DNA from: Liolophura sinensis
Taxonomy: Eukaryota; Mollusca; Polyplacophora; Chitonida; Chitonidae
Direction of reading: 5' to 3'
Assembly (NCBI RefSeq): GCF_032854445.1
Contig: NC_088295.1
Coordinates: forward strand, 87,193,836-87,257,835
Length of the DNA stretch: 64,000 bases
The notes under the pieces are model-generated. The model was given only the letters and a program-made list of their open reading frames with translations. It was not told the origin of the DNA and searched no databases. Shown here piece by piece: positions 25,201 to 55,300 of this stretch. Position 1 is the stretch's first letter; each line of letters begins with the position of its first letter. The position numbers and the translations under genes were made by a program.

Positions 25201-26984
25201 GACAAATGACCTGACTTATAGGTTAGGTTTGTGGCTGGAGGAAACCGAAATGCTGGGAGTAAACCACCAACTTTCACCAAGTACTGGGTACCAGATAGAT
25301 GACCTGACTTATAGGTTAGGTTTGTGGCTGGAGGAAACCGAAATGCTGGGAGTAAACCACCACCTTTCACCAAAGACCGAGTACCAGACTAATGACCTGA
25401 CTTATAGGTTAGGTTTGTGGCTGGAGGAAACCGAAATGCTGGGAGTAAACCACCAACTTTCACCAAGTACCGAGTACCAGACAAATGACCTGACTTATAG
25501 TTTAGGTTTGTGGCTGGAGGAAACCGAAATGCTGGGAGTAAACCACCAACTTTCACCAAGTACCGAGTACCAGACAAATGACCTGACTTATAGGTTAGGT
25601 TTGTGGCTGGAGGAAACCGAAATGCTGGGAGTAAACCACCAACTTTCACCAAGTACCGAGTACCAGACAAATGACCTGACTTATATGCAGCCAAATGAGT
25701 GAGAGCTAAATTGAACCAGATGTCCTCGATATCAACCACTGGATAGTCGCAGTGAGCCAGCCTTTTAATCCTCTGAGTCAGCAAGGCCTGTGATGTTTCG
25801 GTGTTAAATATCTCTGAGAGAGATCATTGTACACAACACTGAATGGACTACTAAATATATTAATAATAAATAAATTAATGTTGTTGTATTCTTACAGTTA
25901 GCGAGAGCTTTTATTCCTGCGTAGATAGACCTATGGCGCGTTACTCCTCCAGTGACAACTGATACTTTATCAAGGCTGTGCTCTCTCATCAAGCCTGTTA
26001 CGAATTCATGATGGCTCTTGTCCACTGTGACTACAATCCGTTTCACCCACTTCAGTCTACAAACACAGAGATGTCTACATACATTACTAGCCAGGGATCT
26101 CGGCTGTGATCTTTTAATACGGGCTTAGGCGTAGATCACAGGGTGGCCAGCGTTCCCTGCGTATCAGTATATATAAGCCACCCTTAGACCGAGGTCTCGG
26201 GCTAAATACATTACAATACTGCGCACGCTGAACTCTCAGCCCTTTAACAGGTATACATAAAGGGCCTAGCAAAATACACTGTGCATTTTTCAATTTCATT
26301 TTTAGCCTCTCAACCACTGCCCCGCATAGTTTTGTTCATGGGCCTGCACGTTCACTTTAGCACTACTTGTACACTGTGTGGGCTCTTCATTAATCGCGGA
26401 TGTCAAAACTGTCAGGCATTCATTCCAACTTGATTGTCTTTGTGAGTTGAAAACCAGGACACGTAACTCTTAATGCTTTACAAACTTTGACATAGGAGAA
26501 AAACACAATCCCAGTCAACGGGAAACGTAAGGTTTACACAGTTATATGTACAACCTGGGAATGATTTATGAAAATAAACCCATATAAAGACCTGTTACAT
26601 TAGTTCCTGATACACCTAACTCGAAGTGTAATCCGTCTAAATGGACTCAGTGTGCTATTTTAAAATTCTGACATTCACGTCAGTGTTACGATGGGTGGCA
26701 GAATATTAAAATAGCACACTGAGTCCATCTATGTAGATGGTCGTCGTCATATGACTGAAAAATTGTTGAGTACGACGTTAAACCCCAAGCACTCACTCTA
26801 TGTAGATGGACTACTCGAAGAGTAGATATAATTATTCTTACTTATGAAATGCTTCAATTGAAAATAAAAGTAGTGGCTTGTCTAAAATTTTGCAATACTG
26901 CTTCGGTGTCGAGATGCACATTCTGTGGCCGCTACCACTGGCTGGAAGAACGACGCAAACATTGCAGTTTGATTCAGCAGCCAT
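17725..26984 (-). CDS. CRPPA: CDP-ribitol pyrophosphorylase (CRPPA/ISPD), nine coding exons, complete
   Basis: In the known family this cytosolic enzyme couples CTP with ribitol 5-phosphate to give CDP-ribitol, the donor used by FKTN and FKRP on alpha-dystroglycan. I joined nine exons: 26984-26842, 26056-25896, 24356-24256, 23486-23337, 22681-22577, 22174-22129, 21306-21218, 19156-18860 and 17817-17725. They total 1185 nt, 394 aa plus TGA, with all phases closing and all introns GT..AG. The IspD-like cytidylyltransferase domain spans about residues 8-240: nucleotide-binding loop [10 protein letters not shown] (13-22) with R21, then PKQ with K28, GVTRHRSI (85-92), HDAVRP (112-117), [13 protein letters not shown] (160-172) and WKVT with K220. 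Residues 241-394 match the C-terminal Rossmann-like domain. The human protein is about 451 aa, mostly longer at the N-terminus. The ATG at 26984 is in AGGATGG context. The gene is divergent from RNF113A. Identity is very secure; exon ends are predicted from consensus. Confidence 0.95.
17905..17960 (-). repeat. Family-B SINE tail fragment in CRPPA intron 8
   Basis: GACTGATGTTTGAGGTCGTA followed by TTTTTCAGTCATAC resembles the reverse of the family-B tail, about 90 bp upstream of the exon 9 acceptor in transcript direction. Confidence 0.4.
18860..19156 (-). CDS. CRPPA: CRPPA coding exon 8
   Basis: 99 codons (residues 266-364), the bulk of the C-terminal Rossmann-like domain, which is less conserved than the catalytic half. 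The acceptor is TTGGTTTCAG|ATATC, with a (TA)n tract starting about 20 nt upstream. The donor is AAG|GTAGG. Confidence 0.87.
19177..19270. repeat. (TA)n microsatellite at the CRPPA exon 8 acceptor
   Basis: About 94 bp of TA dinucleotide with one AC interruption near 19243. On the coding strand it ends about 20 nt before the exon 8 acceptor, separated only by CCCTTTTTTGTTGGTTTCAG. Confidence 0.98.
19363..20216. repeat. Minisatellite, 94-bp unit, about nine copies (CRPPA intron 7)
   Basis: Units carry AAGTGCTTCACCCACCTGTT, CATACTCCACCTGGAGGATT and ACTGGACATATGGCAGGG. Spacing is mostly 94 bp, with one +4 and one -2 variant. Long open frames through it are a by-product of repetition. The core CATACTCCACCTGGAGG.TTACT is shared with the 69-bp array on the other side of a SINE. 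Confidence 0.95.
20230..20527 (-). repeat. Family-B tRNA-derived SINE between two minisatellites
   Basis: On the minus strand the head reads GATAGCTCAGTTGGTAGAGC (20522-20503 region), a near-perfect pol III A box. The B box is degraded. The body includes the family-B block around ATGTAATGTGCCTCCTTGTT, and the tail includes AATTTTTCAG/TTAAGTATGAC-like sequence. It is not a functional tRNA: the anticodon arm and T-loop are not intact. Confidence 0.75.
20540..21150. repeat. Minisatellite, 69-bp unit, about eight copies (CRPPA intron 7)
   Basis: TCCACCTGGAGGGTTACTAG followed by ACACGTGACACTTGTATAAG repeats at 69-bp spacing (20606, 20675 and onward). Related in its core to the 94-bp array at 19363-20216. 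Confidence 0.95.
21218..21306 (-). CDS. CRPPA: CRPPA coding exon 7
   Basis: 89 nt, acceptor CTTATTTCAG and donor CAG|GTAGGC. It completes E236 and encodes residues 237-265, the linker into the C-terminal domain. The 2.06-kb intron that follows is made almost wholly of repeats. Confidence 0.87.
22129..22174 (-). CDS. CRPPA: CRPPA coding exon 6 (46-nt micro-exon)
   Basis: A 46-nt exon encoding [15 protein letters not shown] plus one base. It matches the family's KVT..DL..AE motif, and the phases of both neighbours require it. Acceptor GGTCCAG, donor AAAG|GTGAG. Confidence 0.9.
22577..22681 (-). CDS. CRPPA: CRPPA coding exon 5
   Basis: 35 codons, phase 0, acceptor TTTTTATAG and donor AAG|GTACTG. 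It encodes residues 186-220 with [11 protein letters not shown] and ends at the conserved lysine of the LWK|VT motif. Confidence 0.92.
23337..23486 (-). CDS. CRPPA: CRPPA coding exon 4
   Basis: Exactly 50 codons, phase 0 at both ends, acceptor TTCCTAG and donor AAG|GTGAG. It begins [12 protein letters not shown] and contains the [12 protein letters not shown] substrate-loop motif at residues 161-172. Confidence 0.93.
23526..23685 (-). repeat. Degenerate family-A SINE in CRPPA intron 3
   Basis: TTTATTTCATAGGTGTTTTA, CATTTATATGACAGTGGCAT, then diverged sequence, parallels the family-A copies. Confidence 0.5.
24256..24356 (-). CDS. CRPPA: CRPPA coding exon 3
   Basis: The acceptor is CTTTGCAG and the donor GGT|GTGAG, ending in phase 0. 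It encodes residues 103-135 with the diagnostic [10 protein letters not shown] motif, whose aspartate is expected to take part in metal binding. Confidence 0.93.
24680..24915. repeat. Minisatellite, 61-bp unit, four copies (CRPPA intron 2)
   Basis: TTCTCAAATCTTAACAGCCT recurs at 24707, 24768, 24829 and 24890. Each unit carries ACTACAAGCTACATGTG.TA. Confidence 0.95.
25130..25688. repeat. Minisatellite, 93-bp unit, six copies (CRPPA intron 2)
   Basis: Units carry GGCTGGAGGAAACCGAAATG, CTGGGAGTAAACCACCAACT and GACCTGACTTATAGGTTAGG. Because 93 is divisible by three, both strands stay open; the plus frame gives a 31-residue repeat. I regard this as non-coding, since it lies inside a CRPPA intron. 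The unit resembles the dispersed repeat piece at about 750-806. Confidence 0.93.
25896..26056 (-). CDS. CRPPA: CRPPA coding exon 2
   Basis: The acceptor is TTTGTAG|ACTGAAG and the donor AACT|GTAAG. It encodes residues 49-101 plus parts of 48 and 102. It includes KRIVVTVD, a beta strand of the Rossmann-like fold, and the conserved GGVTRHRSI segment. Confidence 0.93.
26641..26728. repeat. Perfect 23-bp foldback in CRPPA intron 1
   Basis: Arms 26641-26663 and 26706-26728 are perfect reverse complements (arm begins ATGGACTCAGTGTGCTATTT) around a 42-bp loop. It could be a small MITE-like element or a structured RNA. No terminal target duplication was identified. Confidence 0.9.
26744..26800 (+). 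repeat. Family-B SINE tail fragment
   Basis: GTCATATGACTGAAAAATTG followed by TTGAGTACGACGTTAAACCC is a well-preserved family-B tail, just beside the foldback and 42 bp from the exon 1 donor of CRPPA. Confidence 0.7.
26842..26984 (-). CDS. CRPPA: CRPPA coding exon 1
   Basis: Codons 1-47 plus two bases of codon 48; donor CATAA|GTAAG. It carries the nucleotide-binding loop and the PKQ motif of the cytidylyltransferase fold. I see no in-frame ATG or stop in the 30 nt upstream of 26984, but an out-of-frame ATG lies 11 nt upstream at 26995. Confidence 0.9.
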
Positions 26985-27171
26985 CCTGTACACATTACTT
27001 TGTTCAAAATAAACGTGCAGGCAACGTGTTGTCTAACATGTGCTGTCAGTTACATTGTAAAATCCGACTTGATTGGTTCCTTGTGGCTAGCTCCAGTTGT
27101 CCACCAATCAAAACGAAGCTATCATACAGCGGCAGAGGGGGAACAACCTGTGTCTCAAAACGGAAACAAGC
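26985..27171. promoter_or_regulatory. Probable bidirectional promoter between CRPPA and RNF113A
   Basis: Only 187 bp separate the two start codons. An inverted CCAAT box (ATTGG, 27072-27076) faces a direct one (CCAAT, 27104-27108) at 32-bp spacing, and no TATA box is seen. RNF113A's start lies in ATGGCGG, a YY1-like motif often overlapping starts in TATA-less housekeeping promoters. CpGs are more frequent here than in either gene body. Bidirectional activity is inferred from geometry. Confidence 0.75.
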
Positions 27172-47941
<20,770 letters not shown>

Positions 47942-49104
47942 TAGGATAACACTGGTGTAGGAGGACAGAGAGTGGAGACAATGCTAAGCAGGGTGAAGGG
48001 GGCTGTAAAGAGAAGGTCAAGATGGCTGACTAATGCTGATGGCAAACAGATGGAATTGTAAACAATTATGAAATAATATGGTGTACGTTTTCATCCCCTC
48101 TGCGAAAGTGTGAGACGAGGACCCATAAAAATGCTCTCTCTATCACTGTGAATAGTTTGGAACCAACCAAGTTCATATTTACACAATTGATCACCACTGC
48201 ATACACTGAGTATGACTGTTTGTGGACATTTTGAATGTCCTGACCTGGAGGCCAAATCTGAAGACATATTTATGAAATGTCAATGTTATAGATCTCCACA
48301 GTAAAATTCACACTTTTAAGGCTGGAAATGTCAATTCTCCAGATCTGTATATACATCTATGTACGTGTATACAATTAGCTTGTCTAAATTGGAAGACAGA
48401 TGTATGAACTATGTGTACTCCTGGTCATCATATGATTGAAAAATTGTTCAGTATGACGTAAAACCCTATGCATGCATACATACATACTTGTAGCGATGGT
48501 AATACTTGGGCTACATATCTATTCTCCCAGGTGGGTCCTTAGTGATTCCTGAACCCTTGCCTGATTGTTCCACTTTTTCCTGTATGCTTTCAAATTTAAG
48601 TTTTTCATGGTATTTTTTCATTGAAATGAACTTGTATATATACATATATGTATACAAGTCTATCAGTCACCAGCTTCTGTTTGTACAGTCAAGGTTGTTG
48701 GCTGCTGGCTGTGTGTGGGTCGAGTGCATTGACTTAATAAGTCTATAATTAGTTAATGGCACTGACTGACATTCTTTGCTCCAATCTCACAAACAAGAGA
48801 TATACATATACATACAGGTATAAATAAGAAAGTTTGTATTTTGGCAGACACTGCAGTGAGATATGTCATTAAAAAAGCAAGATCATCAGAGATTACCAAT
48901 ATTATTGATTAGCAATTTAGAGGAAACTGTATATAAAGGGAGGGTTAAACATGAAATATTTCTCGTTACACATGTCTTAGCCATTGTGTTCCAGATCAGT
49001 TTGCAACATTTCATGTGTATATACTACAAGTATACATTGTATATCAGCCATGTGACCATTGCCATTGTGTATATAATGTAAATAATTGTGTACCAATTAT
49101 TAAA
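47942..49104 (+). other. RNF113A: Probable RNF113A 3' UTR
   Basis: No further coding is visible. I found no AATAAA before a candidate ATTAAA signal at 49099-49104, which is followed by an A-rich run and then a GT-rich stretch near 49140. A fragment of a tRNA-derived SINE tail lies at about 48425-48478. The UTR end is tentative. Confidence 0.4.
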
Positions 49105-49189
49105 TCGAAAAAAAAGTATTAAAAAAGTCGAAAATGTTTAGTCTGTGTTGAGCATTTTATTTGTTATTCAGTTTAAAGTTCCAAATATA

Positions 49190-49353
49190 TCGATTGATGG
49201 ATGTAAAATGGATCTGATTGGTGGATGTAAAATGGATCTGATTGGTGGATGTGAAATGGATCTGATTGGTGGATGTAAAATGGATCTGATGTAAAATGGA
49301 TCTGATTGGTGGATGTGAAATGAATCTGATTGGTGGATGTAAAATGGATCTGC
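49190..49353. repeat. Minisatellite, 24-bp unit, about seven copies
   Basis: GATCTGATTGGTGGATGTAA followed by AATG recurs (49211, 49235 and onward), with one shortened unit near 49290. It begins just past the candidate RNF113A polyadenylation site. Confidence 0.95.
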
Positions 49354-52300
49354 CAGTGTACAGGCACTAGCTTTGGAACTTTGATTTTGAATGTATTGAC
49401 AGGGTAAATGCTGTTTGTCCATATCCATCTGTACACTGATACAGATGTCTATGACATTAATTACCTTTTCTTCTTTCCTCATTCTGACCATTTTATTGGC
49501 CAAAGCATGTCACATAATCTCATAAGCATGAAAGATTCACCCAGTTGTGGCTTGTTCTTATGTTGAAACCAAGACAGATGTATATGTGTCATCATGGACA
49601 GGACCCCGTAATCCTGTTGACTGTTTATTTGCTTTGATTTTAAAAGCAGACCTTGCTTGGTGCTCAAGATTGTTAAACTATTACTCGGTAGTGTAGGCTA
49701 TTGGTGCGTAGATGATAGAATCCTTGTTGATTCCCCTGTTGTCACTGTTTACAAGGCCTGGTGACAGTAAGTGTTCAACAACAGTTGTGTAGGTTTACAC
49801 CGTTCAACATTCATTCATCATCTCTGTCCTACCAATATGGCACGCAAATCTGCATCCACACGAACACATGGGATAATTTGTCAGCGGGTATCTACATAAA
49901 TTGCCAAGGGGCAGTGGTTTACCCCATGAAGTCTGGTTTACTTCTCCACCCATAAGTCAAAAATGTTTCATTATGGTGATGAATGTAATGAAGGATTTAC
50001 TCAATCGGTGACACTAGGATTTGAACTACAATCTCTGTCACGCCTCCACTTGTGCTGAAGTGAAATGTCATTACGAGTTGCACTCAGGGGCAACAACTCT
50101 GTTAAGATGATCTGCGTAAGCACTCTTCATTACGGAGGAGAGAAAATGCCGGGTTAAGGTTTCGCCGATGCTGTCGCAAAAGTGGATGAAAAAAAAAAGC
50201 CCGTTCATATTCTCACGGAATACTAGGTATGTATTACTTCGAAACATAAATAAATACGTTTTTTTTGTATCTATGTGTATTCGTGGCAAGCCAAATGAAC
50301 AAATTGTATGGTGGGAGGTCGATCGGAAAGCTGGTTGCACGCCTTCGCACGGGTCCTGATAAATTCAAGACTGTCAGTGATCTGTGAATGCACGGCTATC
50401 ATCTACTTGTATTTCCATCTAAAAGCCGTCCTCTCTAATTACTTGTGTCACAGTTGTGAACACCAAGGTATAAATGCATAATTTGTTGTCATGACTTATA
50501 CGATAATTATATCGTATTGTACACGGTATTTTAGTGTGTGTGTGTTAAATCGTTGTATCTGTGGTATATAGGGCCTACTCTGTTTGCAAACTTTACAGTT
50601 CGGATTAGGACAGATCTACCGCAGAATGTATTAATGGCGTTAAAATACATACATCTAATAGATTAGCTTGTCGTATGTATGTATCTTGGGGTATATTGGA
50701 ATTAAACACATCAGAAGAATACTATGCAAAAAATAGCAGAGAGTAAACAGTAAGAATAGTAGAAAGAGGTAGAGAGGACACACTGATGTAAGTCTGAGCA
50801 AGTAAGTTATGGCTTTTGGTACTGATTTTTTCACGACATGCACCAATTGTCTTGTTCAAGGGAGTAAATAACCACATTGACATTGGAAGAAAATAACAGT
50901 TCATAAATGAAATATTATTGACAGGGTAATTTTATGATATGACCAGCAGGATAAACCATTATTGCTATTAACCAGCTCATTGTATCCCATTAAATCAAAT
51001 TCTAAATTACCGTGGTTTTCTATCTCTGTCTTTTTTATAACTGATACTTATGTACACTCATATAAGTGTGAACATGCATACACAGATACATGTAGCTTCC
51101 AAAAGTGTTGTTATTATGGTACTGATGTTTATGTCGTCTGGTTATATTAATCGTTTGGAGTTATGTGGAAAATTATGCAACTTTTTACTTCTTTAATAAA
51201 ATATCTCTATCTGATCAGTGTGTAATACACAGTGTACATGCATCTGAAACCCAGCAGCATTGCGAAAAATTCTTAGCATTAATAACTGTATCAAATAAAT
51301 ACAGTAACAAATGTGTGAAAATCTATGGCCAGTTGTGAAAAGAACTCTATGTTCTTAGGCATAATTGCAGTAAATCAGTAGCAATGGCATGTGATAGTTA
51401 TTGTTATGGGAATAGTTTGCTGTGTCCAAGCAGTTAAGGAGCTTGCCTTTCACCTGTGGAGAAATTCATCTGTAACTTGGCAAGGGTCTATGGTTTTCAC
51501 TTGGTATCGGTTGGGATTTACATGTAGCTCAAGAGGCAACGGCAGTGTTTATGTATTCCTGTGTGTTATTGATGGTTCCAGTGTTTATGTATTCCTGACT
51601 CAGAAATCCATTTTTATGCAATTTAGTTTTTACATTAATGTTCCTCTGTCATAAATATAGTGGACAAGAGCTTGAAGTCTTTTTTAGAACACAATCATAT
51701 GCTATATGTTCCAAAGTTATCAAGAATGTTAAGTTGATATAAGGAATTGTTAGAAGAGCAACGAACATGGATTATAAAATGTTTGAAGTCATAAAGAATA
51801 CACATGGATGAAAACTTTCAGACACCAGTATGATCAAAGATGGGTGACTGCAATATCAGCAGACATTTTCTGTTCTAGAAGCATCTCAGAAGGCGATTAG
51901 TTTTGACAACTCAATCAAGGTTGATTGAGTAGAATGGGGATACACATTGTCATAGCTTATCAAACTGTATACTTACCATCGTTCTCTCTAAAGTACATGC
52001 AATCTTATGCAATCTTGTACATGCACATGCCTATGTAGAAGAATTGTCTTGTGAGTGTAACCTCTCCATTAGCCTTCAAACAGCTACATATAGCTTTATC
52101 CACAGGTTACATATACATGTGCGAAACAGATTCATTTTTTAGGTCTTCTGAAACATGCGTACATGTATCTACTGATTAATTACACTTGCTTATTTGATTA
52201 TTAGTGACCATATACATGTATAAAATAAAGTAACTGTTTTATTGATGTAAGCATTGGCATTCACATATAATACCATGGGCATGAAGTGCACCAAAGTAAT

Positions 52301-55300
52301 GGTTGTCCTTTTGAGTAGTACAATGGTCTACACACTTATATAAATGGTTGATTGGGTTAGTAAGAGTGATGTTGTATGTGTAACAAGATATAAATTGGCC
52401 TCTTGTAATGCTGTTCAGGCCCACAAGGTATGGGTGCAAGTGTCCTGTGTTGCATCTTCACCCACATTGTTGAACTCTCCATGTCTGTGGGCAGTGATGG
52501 GAGTCTTGTATTCCTTATCTGCCTGGTTGAATTTTCATTGATTAATGCTGTGTTCATGCTCTCACAGTTAAAATTGGAGTATCTCTGAACCATTCTTGCA
52601 TTCATCTTTCAAGGTATTTCAAGCACTAGTGATTTGCAGTTTTCCCTTGACACGTGCCCTTTGAAGTTGATATTTACAGCCATATTGCACGTCAGCTGTG
52701 TGTTATTGATGGTTCCAAACCCTTTTCTCAATAAGATGATTGGTATTGGTCCGGGTGGCTTTTCTCCCAAGACAGGCCTGGCTGGTGTTGTAGTACAAGG
52801 TCCAGGGTAAAGGGATACTGTGGGGTTGGCCTGGGGGCTGGCTGCTTATTGCTGTAAGGTGTACTTGGGAGTGAGCGTGGGTGGAGGTAACCTAAAGCTT
52901 GCTGGATTCTATCTCTACAAACTGCCTGTCCAACCATCTCTGTCAAGAAGCAGGTCAGCTAAGGCTGCTACACAAGCTTTGATTGCCTTCCCTTTCTACT
53001 TCTCCTTTCCTTTCTCATGCCCAGAAACTAAAGGTGTCCCAAAGGACTGGCTATCCCTGGCTCTGCAATCTTTCCCGCTTTCATGACATCTAATTAGTGC
53101 TCTGGGTGATAAGGGAAGGCCTGGCAATTTGAAACCTTCTGCAAGAAAGAACTCATTTGAGGAGGTCAGACTGATGATGGCAGTAAACTTTGCAACCCAA
53201 CTGTTTATTATTCAATGTGTGACACAGTAAAATCAAGCTCATATGAAGGGTTTACATCAACACAGAGGCAGTTAATCTGGAAGGAAAATAACCTGACTGG
53301 CAGAAATATCCACCAGCTAAAATATACAGCTTAAACTGATTCTAAATATAACCAGAAGTACTGGCAATAGATAGGTCTGGTGGCATCCTGGCTTGGCTAG
53401 CCCCCTTTGCTGATCATTGTCCTCTGTATGTGTTATCAGACATAATGTTCTTCCAACAAATGTTTCTTTCCCCAGCACAGAGATTGAAATAAAACAACCG
53501 TTTCCGATATATAGGTTGGGCATTTACTTTGCACCATCAGATGATGTACATCTGTTTTGTTTCCTTTCATATAAACGATGGCCCTCTGTGTACATGGGTA
53601 GAAAAACAACCTGTAAGCAGTGTACATGTAACCATACAGTGTACTGGTAGTTATCCTCCAGAGTCTTAATGAAGGAAGATAATCATACATGTATACCCAT
53701 AGCCAAAAGGGTTTTGTTTTCTTTTGCATTGCTCACAATGTCACATTGGTCTAAAAATCTTGAGATCACTGATTTAGGCTTAACTCTTAAATGCCCAAAT
53801 AGGATTTTATCTAGTGGTATAAATTCTGCAAACATTAACCAAGGCTTGTCTAAAACTTCCAGGTCACAATGACTTACATATGTGTGATAAGGTACATGAC
53901 AAAGTTATGTTTTAAGCGATGTTTTCTCTCTGACACAGAATTGTTTGCACAGATTGTTGAGCCATCTTGAGATGACCTACATGTATATAAACCTGCGCTG
54001 TCAGGTAGTGCAGGCTTCAGGTCAACCCTCATTCATACCTTTGTCGATTCTGACCATTGTAGAACTGTCTCAGGCTGACTAAAAATCACCTGCTTGTTAT
54101 ATGGCTCATTCAGTTGTATTAAGTTGGATCATCCATGACTTTATACAAGGAATTTTTGGGGATATGTCTTAGCTTGTGTAAACACAAACTAAATAAATCA
54201 GGAATTGACAGATCAGGTCAGAGATGTATACTGCTGCCCCCAATGAAACTCACAGCTTTGATATCTGTTCCTGATGTGAAGATATAAATTTGACCTCATG
54301 ATTTCTTCCTGGTTGATTTGTATGTCTCCTTAATATCTGTATGTTAACACATATTGATGTGGCCATGGATGTGTGCGGGTCAAACCCAGCTCCCGTTATC
54401 GAGTGTGGGCATCAGCTATAGGTTAGGGGTTTATCAGAAACATTGTTTCCTCCACCACCTATAAATTTGTGTCTGCAGAAAGAGTGCATCTTTAAACACC
54501 AGTTAATGAAAACTTAAAGATATTTCTAGGGCTGTTCCCAGTGTGCATGCAAGGTGAGAAATAATTATTGTATTTTATTTTAAAGCCCTTTGGTCATCCA
54601 TGTGTTAAAAATTTTTGCCGCCCAACACTGGTTTTCCAGTGCACTGCAGATTATTTTAATTGATGAATTGAAGGGTGTAGATCAGGAACAGAACATGTAT
54701 TTTTGGTTATAAGAAACTACATGTAAATCATGTGTTGCAGCACTAGTAAAAATACTTGAAGGTCAAAAGAAAGTTGTTTCCACATACAAGTACATGTAGT
54801 GGATTGGGTTAAGTATAATTTTAATATTCGAGATAGATGGTTGCGATACTACTGAGTACAAGCAGTAATTAACATGAAACCATGAAGGATAAGCATGTGG
54901 TTAAACAAATGGAACAAACAAGAGCACTTCTGTATTTGTGTTAAGAGGACGGCTTGGTAATGCCTATTAACATTGGAAGAACACTGTTGACATAGGTTAA
55001 TTACAGGGGGATTAACTGTTACGAAATTTTGTAACAATGTCACTGTATTTGTAAACAGTGTGTAAGAGGTGACAAACCATGGCTTACCCCTGGCTCCCTG
55101 TAGTAGACTAGCCTGCAGGGAGAGATGGGCACACTGGGAAGGTGTTTCTCTGAAGTTTACATAAGGATCACCCCAACCACAAAGTACACTGTGAAGTGTT
55201 TGCCAGGTCTACAGGGTTGGCCACAAGACTAAATAGTTTACCCAGCTTGGGTTTGTATGTGTGTATAGCCAAGTGGCTTTTCTGATGGTCTTCTATTTGG

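Noticed and set aside
25085..25702. 205-codon open frame with a 31-residue repeat
   Set aside because: It arises because the 93-bp unit is divisible by three and lacks stops. The reverse strand is open too, and the region lies within CRPPA intron 2.
26100..26330. LTR or independent promoter with TATATAAG near 26168
   Set aside because: No terminal repeats, primer-binding site or retroviral-type coding sequence nearby. It is intronic, and a lone TATA-like string is common in AT-rich DNA.
50071..50359. Open frames on both strands in the CpG-richer patch
   Set aside because: Neither product resembles a known protein, and the two frames overlap in opposite directions. At best this is regulatory sequence.
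52700..53100. Possible exon in a less AT-rich stretch
   Set aside because: Both strands were read; no domain-like translation and no consistent splice-bounded frame.
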